This document shows positions 10,185 to 22,546 of a stretch of DNA of 64,000 nt, in pieces. The position numbers and the translations under genes were made by a program. The DNA is from Agelaius tricolor (taxonomy: Eukaryota > Chordata > Aves > Passeriformes > Icteridae). Numbering within the stretch: the stretch's first letter is position 1; each line of letters opens with the position of its first letter. A model generated the notes under the pieces. The model saw nothing but the letters and a program-made list of their open reading frames with translations. It was not told the origin of the DNA and ran no database searches. Location of the stretch: positions 1,443,501-1,507,500 of the forward strand of contig JALJCS010000039.1 of the NCBI GenBank assembly GCA_023055355.1, given 5' to 3'.

Positions 10185-10942
10185 TGCACAGACCTGCAGC
10201 CTCAGAAGGAATCTCAGAACTTTGGAAAAGCGTTACAGCAGCTTTGCTTCCACTGGAAAGAGCTGTGGTTGCACAGCTCTCCAGAGAGACTTTGGGACTG
10301 AACTGAACCCACAAAAAGCCTCGAGGAACGCATTGCGCCTTTGGAAAAACAGCTCCTTTCTGGTGAGCGAATTTTCCAGGGGAGAATAGTGGAGCCCCCC
10401 CTGCCCAAGGGGTCCTATTCAGTGAAGAGACCAGCCTGCCTGACCTTGCCAGCAACAGCTTCGATTTCGGCTGCGCAGCCCTGCGGAGATCAGGTGGTTC
10501 CCTGTAAAGCTTTAACTCTGCAGCGTGTTTTAGCCGCTTTTAGAATTCGCGCCATTGGCTCGGAGGAGCGGGACGGCTCTGCCTGCCCCTCCCCAGGCTC
10601 GGCAGCGCGGCGTGCCCGGCTCTCGATGCAGGGGGGCTGCATTCTTGCGTGGGGGAGGCTTTGTCTGTCTCCACGTGGCCAGGGCGGCCCCGGTTTCGGC
10701 TCGCCACGTGGCGAGGGGGGGCTGCGTTCCCGGGCAGGGGAGGCTTTGTCTGTCTCTCCACGCGGCCAGGGCGGGTCCCGACTCCCTGCTGCTGCTGCCG
10801 CGGCAGTTTTAAAAGCAGTTGCATTGTGAAAGCTTTCGTCTGTTATCACCTTTTAACCGTGTTTTTTTTTTTTTTAATTGATAGCTGATTTTAGTTTTGT
10901 ATTCAGTCGGTGGGAATTTGTTCTGTGCCATTTACATCTAAG

Positions 10943-12915
10943 ATGGGCTCGAAATTAGGCACAGCACAAAAAGGAGTGTATTATCATATTATTGGAATTT
11001 TAGTTAATGCAAATGTAAAGTTCTCTAAAGGAAAATTGAAACATTTTATAAGGTGGCTTTTTCTGCACTTCCCACAAACTCCTCCTGAGGAAGTCTACAA
11101 TATTCAATTTTGGGATAAAGTAGGGCACGAATTGATAACCTTGGGACAGTCTGGGAATACATCCTCAGCTAAATTTGTGTTCTGGAGCTTACAAATTCGG
11201 ACTGCTTTGCTCAAACAAAGGGAATTGGGGAGAAAAAGCCAAATATTAAGCCACATGCTCTCCCTGTGTCCCCCCCTTCCAGCCCTAAACCTCTTACCCC
11301 AAAACTTGATATTTTAAAGAGAGCAAATCCTGCTCATGCACTGGAAAGTCGACTCCCAGTGCAGGTTAAAATGCCTGAGTCCCCTTGTCCACAAGGCCCT
11401 GGCCAGGTCTCGTGGAAAACTTCCCAAAACCCTGTTTCCCCTGCTCTAAATCCCAGAGCACATGTTAGCTTTTCAGAGAGCAGTGATCCCCAAAATGGCT
11501 CCCAGTGCCTAGGGGGTACCCAAGATGGAGGATGCCACGTGGCACCCTTCCAGACCTGGTCACCTTCTTCCCAAGATTCCCTTAAGCATCCTGAAATTCC
11601 TTCCCCATCCCCCTCCCCTCCTGTTCCTAGTGACACCTTCCCTCCCCCTCCCCTACCTGCTGTACCCTCAGCTCCGCCCCTCTACTCCTCCCAGGGGGGC
11701 GTCTGCCGATGTGACGTCACCAGGTGTCCCTGCCCCCTGTTCCCACGGTATCCCCGCCCCCTGCTGTCCCCTTGTCCCCGCCCCCTGTTCCCATTGCGTC
11801 CCCGCCCCCTCCCCGGGTTTCCTCGGTGGGGGCACGCCCACTGCATGTCCCCAAACCTGCTTCTGTGATCCCCTTGCTTCCAATGCAAGGGATACAGGGC
11901 AGGAAGCTGCAGAACCAATACAGGGTCCCACTCTGTCATTTGCCCCTGTTTCATATCAGCCTACAGCTCAAGGGGGAGCAGCTCAAACTGCTAATTGGAG
12001 TTCTTTTGGACGTCAATTGATTAAAGAAATCTGTAAATCCCACAAGGAGTATGGCCCACACAGTCCATATTTCCGTGGTCTTTTAAATTCTGAATTGAGC
12101 AGGACTGTAGTCGTCCTGCATGATTTAAAACAGCTTTTCTCATGCCTCATGACATCTACCGAATTCAAATTATGGGAAGTAGCATGGAAACAACTGCTAG
12201 AAGAGGCTCTCCCAGGCTTGCAGGCTGATCCAAACACAGCAAAAGATGCTATTGGCATGCCAATTACCATTGAGCATCTCTCGGGTGAAGGACAGTGGTC
12301 TGCCGCCACGATCCAAGCAACTGTAATACCCATAGAAGCACTGGAGAAGGTAAAAGAAGCAGCTGAAAAAACATTCTTTTCCCTCCAACCTGAAGGGCCT
12401 TTTGAGCCTTATAGTAAGATCAAGCAGCTACCATCCGAGCCTTTTCTGAAATTTGTCGAAAGGTTAACTAGAGCCATTGAAGTCCAAGTTAAAAAAGAGA
12501 ATGCAAGGGAAGAGGTTTTAGAGGAAATGGCATTTACAAATGCAAATGAACAGTGTCGAGCAGCAATTTTGAGCCTTCCTCTAGAACCCCCCCTACACTA
12601 AAAGATATGCTTCTAGTCTGTAACAGGAAAGTGCCTCTGATGAGTGTTGCTGAAGACACCAGACCAAGGCTGCTGCCAAGACCACCTCAGCGTGTTGCCG
12701 TTGCCAGCCCTGCACCCATTCCCTCAGCACAGCACTACCCTGGGCAGCAGCGACGACCAGCAATGGTTGACCCCACAAAGCCATGCCTGCTTTGCAATAA
12801 CCTTGGGCATTGGAGTAACCAGTGCCCCCTGAAAGGGCAATTTGATGAATTTAGAAATGGCACGGGAGGGAAATTACAAACACTCCCAGGGGGTCAACAA
12901 CAACAAAAAAACTGA
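10943..12915 (+). pseudogene. gag: ERV gag (matrix, proline-rich, capsid, nucleocapsid), broken
   Basis: The matrix part starts at ATG 10943 with Met-Gly, a myristoylation context, and stays open to a stop at 11315-11317. A proline-rich segment with a PSAP-type late-domain motif lies in another frame (11266-11868). The capsid is back in the matrix frame (11525-12601) and shows the major homology region around 12425-12480. The nucleocapsid is again in the other frame (12553-12915) with one CCHC zinc knuckle, CX2CX4HX4C, at about 12784-12825. At least three frame changes therefore prevent one Gag from being read; one falls at a C-run near 12590. Tandem 20-25 bp C-rich repeats at about 11695-11820 expand the proline-rich part. 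The leader 10185-10942 carries a repeated G-rich segment. Confidence 0.85.
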
Positions 12916-12971
12916 ATGGGGAGCGCCGGCCTGCCAGGCGTGCAGACACAAAAAGAGCAGGCCAAGGGAAT

Positions 12972-13865
12972 ATGGGAAGCAAAACAAACGAAGCGCGCGG
13001 TAATGTTACTGTTTCTGTAAGTGAAGCAGATGCTTCAATGACCATGTCTGCTGGTCCACTGTTAAAAATGCAAAAAAATAACCCTTGTTATGATTTAAGT
13101 GAACCTCTGTTAACCACATCTTCTGTCAATGAGCCTTACAGGTTGCAGCTGACAGAATCACTCCACCTGAAAGACACTGACTGGCATTTTGTCACTGTCA
13201 ACCCAGATCAGAAGGGTACTTGGCACCGAATTCCTTGTAAGTACATCGTCATTGGGGACACCAAACACACACCACATGAGACTGAAATTGCTCCAGGAAT
13301 GACAGCATCAGATCCTGAGCAATTTGTTCTCGGGCTGCACTGTTTCCACCCACCCCTGTTTCTTCTCAAAGGACAAATTGTTGCCCAAGCTATCCCTGTG
13401 CTGTTTTTGCCTGAAGGCACCGAAAAACAAGGGCCCACAGTCACCCGGGTCCAAGTTATTGGGAGAGACAAACCCAAATTATGGTGTAATGTCAGTAGGG
13501 GTGGTGAGTCAAAATGCATTGAGATGCTTGTAGACACGGGTGCAGACTGCACAGTGATCCCAGGACAAGACTGGCCAGCACATTGGCCTTTGCAAAACGT
13601 TGCCAGTCACGTTCAAGGTGTAGGAGGCCTTCATTTGGCAAGACAATCCAAAAGCACCATCCAAATCGAGGGACCAAACGGACAATTGGTAAATATCCAT
13701 CCATTTGTGTTAGATTATTCGGAACCGTTGTTAGGGAGAGATTTAATGGCCCAGTGGGGTGTCACAATTGATATTCCAGACTCTCCACAGCATTTTTGTA
13801 CAGCGGTCATTGAACAACAATGCCCCCACCCAAAAATTGAAGTGGAAAACAGACAAACCAGTTGA
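12972..13865 (+). pseudogene. pro: ERV pro (dUTPase-like region plus aspartic protease)
   Basis: Open frame of 297 codons. The middle part (about 13310-13420) has a beta-strand pattern ending in LKGQIVAQAI, reminiscent of the dUTPase fold that precedes betaretroviral proteases. The protease follows, with LVDTGADCTVI (active-site DTG at about 13533) and the C-terminal LLGRDLMAQWG. It overlaps the pol frame by about 100 bases, as expected for frameshift expression. The frame itself is intact, although the element as a whole is defective. Confidence 0.8.
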
Positions 13866-16602
13866 AGTGAAACAGTGGCTGCTCAGTAAACAAAAAATAA
13901 AGGCGCTTGAAGAGCTAGTGGAAGACCAACTGAGAAGGGGTCACATTGTGGAGACTACGTCCCCGTGGAACTCTCCAGTGTTTGTCATTCAGAAAGCTGA
14001 CAAAAAGAGATGGCGGCTCCTCCACGACCTCCAACAAATTAATAATGTCATTGAAGATATGGGCTCTCCCCAACCTGGTATGCCATCCCCAACAATGCTT
14101 CCCCAGGATTGGAAATTAGCTGTTATTGATATAAAAGATTGTTTTTTCCATATTCCCCTACACCCTGACGACGCACCGCGTTTCGCATTCTCGGTCCCCA
14201 CCATCAACATGGAAGCCCCTATGAAAAGGTACCATTGGACAGTTTTTCCTCAGGGCCTGAAGGTTTCCCCAGCTATCTGCCAGTGGTATGTCTCTTCCCT
14301 GCTTTCCCCAGTGCGTGCAGCCGCAGAAAAGGCCATAATCTATCATTATATGGATGATATCCTTGTGTGTTCCCCCAGTGATGATCTACTCACACATGCG
14401 CTTGACCTAATGATCGATGCATTGATTGTTGCAGGGTTCGAGCTCCAGGAAAAGAAAATTCAAAAGATGCCACCTTGGAAATATTTGGGCCTAAAAATTG
14501 GAAATAGGACCATTGTTCCTCAAAAACTAGAAATCAGTCCAAGGATCAAGACTCTTGCGGATGTCCACAAGTTGTGTGGGTCTTTGAATTGGGTAAGGCC
14601 ATGGCTCGGTCTGACTAACGAAGACCTTGCCCCTCTTTTCAATTTATTGAAAGGGGGAGGGGACCCGGCTGCTCCTAGGTCTATTACCCCAGAGGCACGG
14701 AAAGCTCTAGAAAAGGTTCAGATTGCAATGTCCACAAGACAGGCCCACCGATGCCGGCCTGACCTGCCATTCAAATTTATCATCTTAGGTAAGTCGCCAC
14801 ACCTCCATGGAATCATCTTCCAGTGGGAGGAAAAACAAACACCTAAGGCAAAGGACACACCTAAAAAGGGCCAGGACAAGAGGGACCCTCTCTTGATCAT
14901 AGAATGGTTTTTCCTCAGTCACAAAAGGTCCAAGAGAATGACAAAGCCTTAGGAGCTCGTAGCAGAACTGATCCGGAAAGCAAGGACCCGGATCAGGGAG
15001 CTAGCAGGATGTGACTTTGAGTGCATTCACATTCCAATTGAGTTAAAATCGGGTCAAAATTCTATGCAAATATTGGAAGAATTGTTTCAAGAAAATGAAG
15101 TGTTGCAGTTTGCTCTGGATTCCTACTCAGGACAAATTTCTGTCCACCAGCCTGCCCACAAAATGTTCGAACAAGATGTTCAATTTATTCTGAAATTGAG
15201 AAGTGCTCTGAGTAGGAGACCTTTAAAAAAGGCTTTGACTGTCTTTACAGATGCGTCTGGGAGGTCCCACAAGTCCGTTATGACTTGGAAGGATCCTCAA
15301 ACCCAGCAGTGGGAGACAGACATTGCTGAGGTGGAAGGTTCACCTCAGGTTGCTGAATTGGCTGCAGTTGTTAGGGCTTTTGAAAGGTTCTCAGAACCAT
15401 TCAATCTGATTATGGATTCTGCCTATGTGGCAGGAGTAGTATCCAGGGCAGATCAAGCAATACTGCAAGAAGTGTCTAACATCGCACTTTTCGAATTGCT
15501 CTCAAAACTTGTAAAGTTAGTCACTCCCCGGGAGCAACCATTTTATGTGATGCACGTCAGGTCACACACCGACTTGCCAGGGTTTATCACTGAAGGCAAC
15601 AGAAGGGCAGATGCTCTTGCTGCACCTGCAGTGATGGCCACTCTCCCAAATGTTTTTGAACACTCTCCCAAATGTGGCATCTTTTTAATTTTCTTTTCCA
15701 GGCAAAAATCAGCCACCAAAATGCACCTGGCCTAGTTCGTCAGTTTCACATCACTCGAGAACAGGCCAAAGCCATTGTGGACACATGCCCAAATTGCCAA
15801 CAACATGCACTCCCTACAATGAATGCGAGAGCAAACCCTAGGGGGTTGAACAGTTGTGAACTGTGGCAAACAGATGTCACCCACATACAGTCATTTACAC
15901 GGCAGAAATACGTTCATGTTAGTGTAGATACCTTTTCTGGAGCGGTCTATGCTTCTGCCCACACAGGAGAATCATCTATCGATGCCATTAAGCACCTCTT
16001 ACAAGCTTTTTCTTTCATGGGCATCCCCAAGGAGTTGAAAACTGATAATGGGCCTGCCTAGAAAACCAAGGAATTCTGGAGCTTCCTGCAGCAATGGGGA
16101 GTAGAGCACAAAACTAGCATCCCCTACTCCCCTACAGGTCAAGCCATAGCAGAAAGGACTCACTGTGATATTAAGAGTCCTGGACCAGCAACAACAGGTT
16201 CTGAAGGTGGAACCTCCCCACATCCGGTTGTCCAGGGCACTGTTCACAGTCAATTTTCTTAATTGTTCCTTTGACAGCCTGAACCTGCCCATTCTAATCC
16301 ACTTTGGGGGGAGCAGTCATACGATGATGAAAGAAAAGCCTCCAGTTTTAGTAAAGGACCCTGAGACTTGGAAAATGGTGGGACCTTACAAATTGGTTAC
16401 TTGGGGACGTGGATACACCTGTGTGTCCAGCCCCTCTGGGTTAAAGTGGGTTCCTTCCAAATGGGTAAGGCCCTATGTTCCCAAGGTCTCAGAGAAATGG
16501 ACAGAAGTGCCCCAGGTTGCTAACGCTGCCTGGAGAAGGAAACGCCGCACGTGTTCTCTGGAGGAAATTCCATTTAAGCCTCCTATCTGGAATAGTTTGT
16601 AA
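13759..16602 (+). pseudogene. pol: ERV pol (RT, RNase H, integrase), broken
   Basis: Reverse transcriptase at 13860-14800 with the catalytic YMDD at 14347-14358. An in-frame TAG at 14950-14952 interrupts the connection region. RNase H follows at about 15230-15640 in the same frame, with TDAS, AELAAV, DSAYV and a C-terminal HTDLPG segment. The frame then shifts near 15660-15720. Integrase shows CPNC of the zinc domain (about 15786), QTD at about 15868, TDNG at about 16040, and a glutamate after SPTGQAIA at about 16150. A TAG at 16059-16061 lies right after the TDNG block and another frame change follows near 16165. The C-terminal DNA-binding domain ends at 16602. Two stops and two shifts make it non-functional. 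Confidence 0.88.
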
Positions 16603-16667
16603 TATGTTTGTCTTAAGTTCCTTGTACCAGTTTAGATCCCACGGTTCGTGTGTAGCCTCAAGACGCC

Positions 16668-17131
16668 ATGAGGCTTGAGGCTACAAGCCTGCTCCTCGTC
16701 CTACTCGTGATCATCCCACCAGCGATCTCCTGGATAGTCCCTCAGCCCAAAGCTCATATGGACTACCTTGGCAAAAGACCTCGGACATCAAGTGAGAAAC
16801 TGACGACTGGCTGAGTGGACTGTTCAAAGGCTGGGGACTCTCGGGCTGGTTGGGATCTATTCTGAAAGCTGTAATTTTAGTACTGTTTATATTAGTTATC
16901 GTTGTTGTGGTTGTTAGCATTGTTTTTGGACTAGTCAAACACATGGTTCCCAAGTTGATTTTGAGCTTATCTCCCACTCCTGAAGTTTACCATTTGGAAG
17001 CCCTTAGTGCTCCAATGAATGACATGGAACCCTCAGTGGAAAGCACTGAACCTCCTGTAGAGGAGGAACCAATTTACCAACCATGGTTTGGCAAGCACTC
17101 TTCACCACAAACCCAGTCCTCTTCTTTTTAA
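16668..17131 (+). pseudogene. env: ERV env remnant: signal peptide joined to membrane anchor
   Basis: An ATG at 16668 opens a hydrophobic leader (MRLEATSLLLVLLVII...) that runs into a stop near 16812. From about 16803 another frame encodes the membrane-proximal segment (WLSGLFKGWGLSGW), a strongly hydrophobic anchor (about 16856-16935) and a tail ending at 17131. Nearly all of SU and the TM ectodomain is missing between about 16780 and 16800. The surviving anchor resembles the one at 57478-57675 in the minus-strand ERV, including the GLSGW/GLTGW pattern. A large internal env deletion is inferred from this comparison. Confidence 0.75.
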
Positions 17132-17151
17132 ACCAAACTAGGGGGAGACAT

Positions 17152-17735
17152 TGCAGTGTGATGCCATTTCCTGTTTCACCTATCCCAACCCTTCAGATGT
17201 GCCAACCTCTCCTTTCCCCTTTGCCCTCCTGCTAAGAGCTCTCCATCAATCTTAACATTCTAGCAGGGTCGTGGTGTGGTTGGCAGAAGTTCAAAAGATG
17301 CCCCTCAGGTCCAGGCCCATTGGCCTGTCCAAGTGTCTTTATCCCTTGAGCCTTCCCCTCCTCACACCTGATTGGTGCCTCACCTGTCCCTTCCCCTCCC
17401 CGTCCCCAGGCTTAAAAGGAGACGGGACCATGCAGCCAGGAGTTCTACCGGGAGCTGTTACAAGATTCAGAGGTCTGTCATCCTGGAATAAAATTCTGGA
17501 TTAAAACTCTTCAATAGAATCCTCTCCTTTCTCTTCACCATCACAGGAACCTTTTCCACCAGAGGTGAACTGAGTTTCTACTATGCCTGGATTTGTTCCG
17601 AGTGCCCAGCTGCAGCACCCAGCTGGCCAAAGGTATCTCTGAGGTGAAACACCACAGTTGCTGCCTTTGGCCCAGCAGCAAGGGTCAGATGAGGCCAGGC
17701 ACGTCCCACCCAGAAATATTGGGATTAATATTCCA
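17152..17735 (+). repeat. 3' LTR of the provirus, preceded by polypurine tract
   Basis: Preceded by the polypurine tract ctagggggagaca (17138-17150). TGCAGTGTG starts the LTR. ggcttaaaaggag is the TATA-like box and AATAAA is intact at 17487-17492. It matches the 5' LTR along its length with numerous substitutions and small indels. Confidence 0.85.
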
Positions 17736-17782
17736 TATATTATATTATATTATATTATATTATATTATATTATATTATATTA
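17736..17782 (+). repeat. (TATAT)n / ATATT microsatellite at the 3' LTR edge
   Basis: About nine pentamer units, grown from the ATATT-rich LTR end. AT-rich DNA (tatataatata) continues to about 17890. Confidence 0.9.
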
Positions 17783-17929
17783 CATTTAAAAATATATAAT
17801 ATATAATATATATTATGCATGAAATTTAATGCGCATGTATTTTTGGACAATTTTTTTAATATATATATTTACATTTAAGATATATATTTGAAATACTCTT
17901 TCAGCTTGGGAGAGTGAAGATGTACAGCA

Positions 17930-18247
17930 GTGCAAAACCATCTGCCCACACAGCAGTCAGACCCCTGCTACCCACCCACTGTGCTTGCTCTTCTCAGCAT
18001 CTTGGGGCTGCTGTTTGCACAGAATTGGGATGAATTTAACTCGACAGAGCCACGAGTCGGGTGTCCAGCTTGTCATGAACACTCATGTGGCAAGGCACAA
18101 CACAGAGCTCTCAAACACAATACCACAGGTCCTTTCATTCCTGCTGGGCACTGCGGAACTCCTAAAAGCACCAAAACCACAGAAAACAGGGTGGAAAAAA
18201 TTGGCATCATGCTACTGCTGGTATCCTCCTGGAGGAAAATCTCTTAG
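17930..18247 (+). pseudogene. weak ERV env-like leader/SU fragment
   Basis: A 105-codon frame with a hydrophobic N-terminal stretch (TVLALLSILGLLFAQ), then a cysteine-rich segment with sequons (NST, NTT). This fits the start of an envelope gene, but there is no continuation and no motif that settles it. It is given only because the region otherwise lacks an explanation. Confidence 0.25.
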
Positions 18248-18350
18248 GTTTCTTAAGGTCGTAGCTTTCCAAAAACTAGGAAAACTGCTCAGCACTGGTA
18301 GCCCAATTGTGAATGGTCTCCTTGACTTGGCAAAGCTGGGGTGTTAACAA

Positions 18351-21080
18351 TGGACTCTGTCCTTGGTTCAAATCACCTGCCCTCACCTGCACACAAAAGC
18401 ACCACCACCAGCAGCAGCAGAAGCTACATCAGTCAATTTTCCTCAAAAAGCTGTGTTAAATTTGGGAGAGGAAAGGGAAACATGTCAGACACTGTGGATT
18501 AATGCCAAAACTGTGAGGAACAGTCGCAAAGCAAAGGGCAGCAGCTTCTCTCTGGGGCACTCCTTGTGCCCCAAGGCAGCCGGGCTGCCCTGGCTGCCCA
18601 GGACCCTGCGCCCCGCGGGCTCTGCAGAGCTGCACAGCGGGGAGGCAGCTCCGGGCACCTCAGCCCCTGGGCAGGAGCGGCTTCTTGCTCTGGAGGGCTG
18701 CCTGTGGGCAAAAGCAGGCTGCTGGCCTTCTGCTCCTGGCCCTAGCCTGGCCTTGCAGGGCTAATCCTGTTCCCTGTCTCAAATGTGCTAAAGACACATT
18801 GTTTGTTTCCAGCTCTGCACAGCATTGATTTGCACCACAAAATACCAAAGGGCTAAGGCCTGAACAACAGACCCTGACTGAAGCCTCAACAACAGGACCT
18901 GAGCCAAAGCTGCCCTCTCGATGACCTTTTGAACCCAATGTTATATGTATGTGCTCCTTAACCAAGTATTACTATCAAAAGGATCCTTGCATGCATTCAC
19001 TGGTGAAACACGTCTTCACCTTTCTGCATGAGGAAAATGGACAAGGCCACAGCTGGCCTTGGTTCTTCCTTGAGCCCTGGGCAGGCTCGGGGAGAAAACC
19101 AAGAGGAGAATGAAACCAGCTGTGCCCCAGCAGAAGCTCTGGCACATTGCTCGTCCAGCACTATCAGAGCCGGGCTACTCCCACAGCGCACTCGGAAGCC
19201 TCATGGCCGGCAAAGGTGGAGGCACCGCAGGATTTCCCGGTTCCTGGCCGTGGCTCTGCAGGGCTTGGCCGGGACAGCTTCCCCCAGCTGATGTGCAGCC
19301 CTGGATGAAGGGGAAAGCATTGGGGTACCTGGTGATGTATCTTCCTTAATCACCAGAGGCACCCTTTTGTAATAATGCTGAGGTGCATTGCTTAGCTTGT
19401 CCTTTCCTGACTCTTTTTGCACTTTTGCATTACAGTAAATTACACTGTTCCTACAGCTGGTGTCTGTGTCTGCATCTCTGACCCTCTCCTCACTCAAAAC
19501 AAACACACAGCCAGTTTAGCAGGAGACCTGCCTCTCTGCCAGCCCATCTCTTGGCAAACACTCCTGATGGCCATCTCCACCAATGAAATTCCCACTTTGC
19601 AACTTCCTTTTCTGCAGGCAGGTTAGAAAAGGAGCCACTCCCAGCTCTGGACACCTCCGGAAACCAGCTGCTTTCAGCAGTCACAGCCCTGAAATATCAA
19701 CCTCCTTCCTTTACCTGCCACAGAGAGCTCCCACCAAGAGGCCTTTTGTCCAAGGATACGCACAGAAGAGCTTGAGAAGGGAGCAGTTTGAAACACAACT
19801 GCTTCAGAGTTTAAAGCTGCCTTTATCAAATGAGCACACACCAACCTGTCCCAAAGGGAAAGCAGGCAGGAAAGAGAAGCTCCTCTCCCACAACAGCAAA
19901 CTCTGTGCTTCCTTCTGCTCCAGCTGGAGAGTGGAGGCCATGGGCTACATCTCACTTTGGGAAGGAGCCCTGGGAATTGGCCTGATCTGGGAGGGCAGCA
20001 AAAGGAATTCCCCAAAAAGTAGGAAAAGATTCTCTGGAAGGAATAGATGATGACAATATTTCTGCAGAAAAGCAAAAAAAGAATAATTGAAACATTTCAA
20101 GAAGTGCCCAGACTGAAATTTGTTTGCCAACATGACAACCCCAAAGTCTCTGTGGTGTGTCAGGAAGCTCAGGAATGAACCTGCAAGGCTTGGATAAACA
20201 TCATTGGTGTCCGTCCCCCAGATCACAAGCAGCTCCCCAACAAGACTTCAAGACCAAGGGACAAAGCTTCCATCTTCAGCTCTCCACAGCAGCTCTAGGG
20301 AGTCTCTCTCCACTGCAAGATCTCCTTTGTCAGTCTGCAGTGACAAGAGTCGGCTGCAGGAGGCATTTGCATTGGAACTCTCCCCAGATAGGGGGAAGAA
20401 AAAGAAGAGGTGATTCCTGAGGAAAGAAAATAGCAACGCTGTTTGGGAAGACACCAGCGTGAGTTGGCTACAACTTTAGGCCAGAAATCCCTGGAAGAAA
20501 GCAACATCCCTCCATGGGGCAGCACTTAGGCTTTGATATCAATGCTGACAAAATTGCTGCCCGTTCCTGCTGCTGTAGCTGACACCAAATCATGAGAAAT
20601 GTGCCAACTCAGCCAAAGACAGGCAGACATGGTGAGATAAAACCAGCTAGTCTGCTGAAAAGGAGTCCAAATGAATGTTTTCTAACCCCCCCTTTTCATC
20701 CTTTCCGCAGCCAAGACAGTGCAATGTCCTTCCTCTCTGTCCCCAACGGTTACCCAGGCATGGGATGCAGCGTGGGGACGGAGCCTGTCACTGCTCCCAG
20801 TGCCCTGCCCTGCCCTTCCTTGCCTGCCTTGCCCTTCCCTGTCCTGCCAGAACCTGCTGTGCTGTGCCGTGCCGAGCCGAGCCTGGCCAGTGGTCACGCA
20901 TTTCGGGAATGACCCTCCCCTGTGCCGCCCGCCAGCGTAATGAACACACCACTTTGTAACTTTGCCTACTGAGAGAGTCTGTGTGCGTGATTTTCAGTTC
21001 TAACAATTCAGGGAGCTTTTGTTTTCCCTGACAGAAGTACAGCTGCTGCCAAGGGAAGCACACCCAAAGACCAAGTGACC
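18351..21080. other. no recognisable gene
   Basis: Single-copy-looking DNA with no long frame showing a known domain on either strand. A CCTTGCC-type low-complexity run lies at about 20805-20850. A GC-rich patch lies at 18530-18760 and another at 19060-19290. A LTR 3' end is possible near 20930-21000 but is not supported. Confidence 0.4.
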
Positions 21081-22331
21081 CAGCCTTCCCTTTGCTTCCC
21101 TTTTCCTTCCCTCACTGCTACACAGCGCTCTCATACCAGGACCTCAGTGCTGCCTCCCCTGAGGATTTAGAGCTGCCCCCAGGCCCTTCCAGGCTAAGTG
21201 CAGGTGCTCAGGACTCCATGGTTTTCCTGGCTTCTTTGGAGAAGGTGTTTGCTTCATCTGGACTTCTTGGAGTTTCATCGGAGGAGCCGGGAACAGGCAA
21301 ATTTCATCTCCACTGTGAGCTCTTCATTCTGCTTGTGCCCATGGAGCTTAAATGCCAACCTGAGCTCATCGTTCCTCTGGTTCCCGTAGACCATCACAGC
21401 CCTTCCATGGCCTCTCCAGAGAGGAGCAGCTGCACATCTTCAGAGCAGCAGTTGCCAGCCCGCAGCCCATCAGACAGGGAAAGAGCTTCTACCCTTGCTC
21501 TCCAAGCAGGTCCTGGTTCATGACCCTTTCAAGTGTTTTCCTGCAGTGCTCTCTCATGGGTAGATCTCCAGTGAGAATCAGGTAGAAAGTGTCAAGTTGC
21601 CTAGGAAGGGGGACCTTGAAAACAGAAAGATTCTCTGCCTGTTTTTCCTGTCCTTGCTGCAGATTTGGAGGGTGTTCTGGGCATTTTGCAGACAGCCTCT
21701 GTGTAGGGGTACAAGGGCAAGGTGAAAGATATTGCCTAACAAGCGGTCAGTGTTAGGTGCACCCTCCTCTTTCTTTGAATGAAGCCAAACTAGGACTCTG
21801 ATAGGATATTGCAGATGTTTGAGACTGCCTGCCCTGCAAATCAAGCCGTGCCATTGAAATGAGCTCTGTGTGCCCCACAACAGCTGCAGCTGCAGCATAT
21901 GGTCTCACCCACAAGGTTGTTTTTAGAATAAACTCACAGTACAAGTTTAGCATGCATGTCTGCAGGTCTGGGCTCTTCCTGGGTGAATCCATTTTCTGTG
22001 GTCTTTTGTGATGAGAAACCAAATGTAGCCAAATCCCAAAGCTGCTAGGAAGATGCAAAAGGCTGTGATTATAAGGTGTTTGTGTGTGTGTGTGTGTGTC
22101 TGTGTGTCTATAGCAGATTTCCAGTCCATGCTTTAATCTATGTACATGTCAATTTGGATAAATATTTTTAAGAGGAAGAACTCACTCCTCAAATCCCCTG
22201 GGAAGTCTGAATACATTTCTGGAACGGAGTTTGCTGTGTGCTTCCTGTGATGTTTGATGCAAGGCAGCACTAGAGCTCTGCGTCCCAAAGACACATCGTG
22301 GAGCCTGACCAATGTGTTTGGATTCTTGCAG

Positions 22332-22546
22332 CCACCCCCGACACTTCAGCCCCCAGCACTCCAGCTGCCAGTGCAGGTTCTGCAGCATGGACAGCCCCCA
22401 GCTGGCTGTGGAATACTCCTGGGGAAGAGGAATGGCCACCCCTGGAGCTGGATGTGGTGCTTGAGATGCTGGAGGAGATGTTTTCTCCCTCTGCTCAGGC
22501 ACCTGCATTGGGCAGGGAAGAAAGGGGCTGGACTGAGAGCTTGTGA
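22332..22546 (+). other. candidate coding exon of an unidentified gene
   Basis: An acceptor-like ttggattcttgcag precedes a frame with acidic, leucine-rich content (LELDVVLEMLEEMFSPS) ending at a TGA at 22544. The amphipathic pattern looks protein-like, and the next exon-like piece lies at 23511. No donor that keeps phase with it was found. The product is not recognised. Confidence 0.22.

Larger units (their letters stand above)
9606..17735 (+). mobile_element. betaretrovirus-like endogenous provirus (class II ERV), defective
   Basis: Complete LTR-to-LTR element of about 8.1 kb in the order LTR, primer site, gag, pro, pol, env remnant, polypurine tract, LTR. The Lys-type primer site, the separate pro frame between gag and pol and the YMDD polymerase motif place it with betaretrovirus-like ERVs. 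The two LTRs differ at many positions and all genes are broken, so it is an old insertion. It sits just upstream of MROH gene A and truncates the conserved upstream homology shared with genes B and C. No target-site duplication could be recognised; an (ATATT)n run abuts the 3' LTR. Confidence 0.9.
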
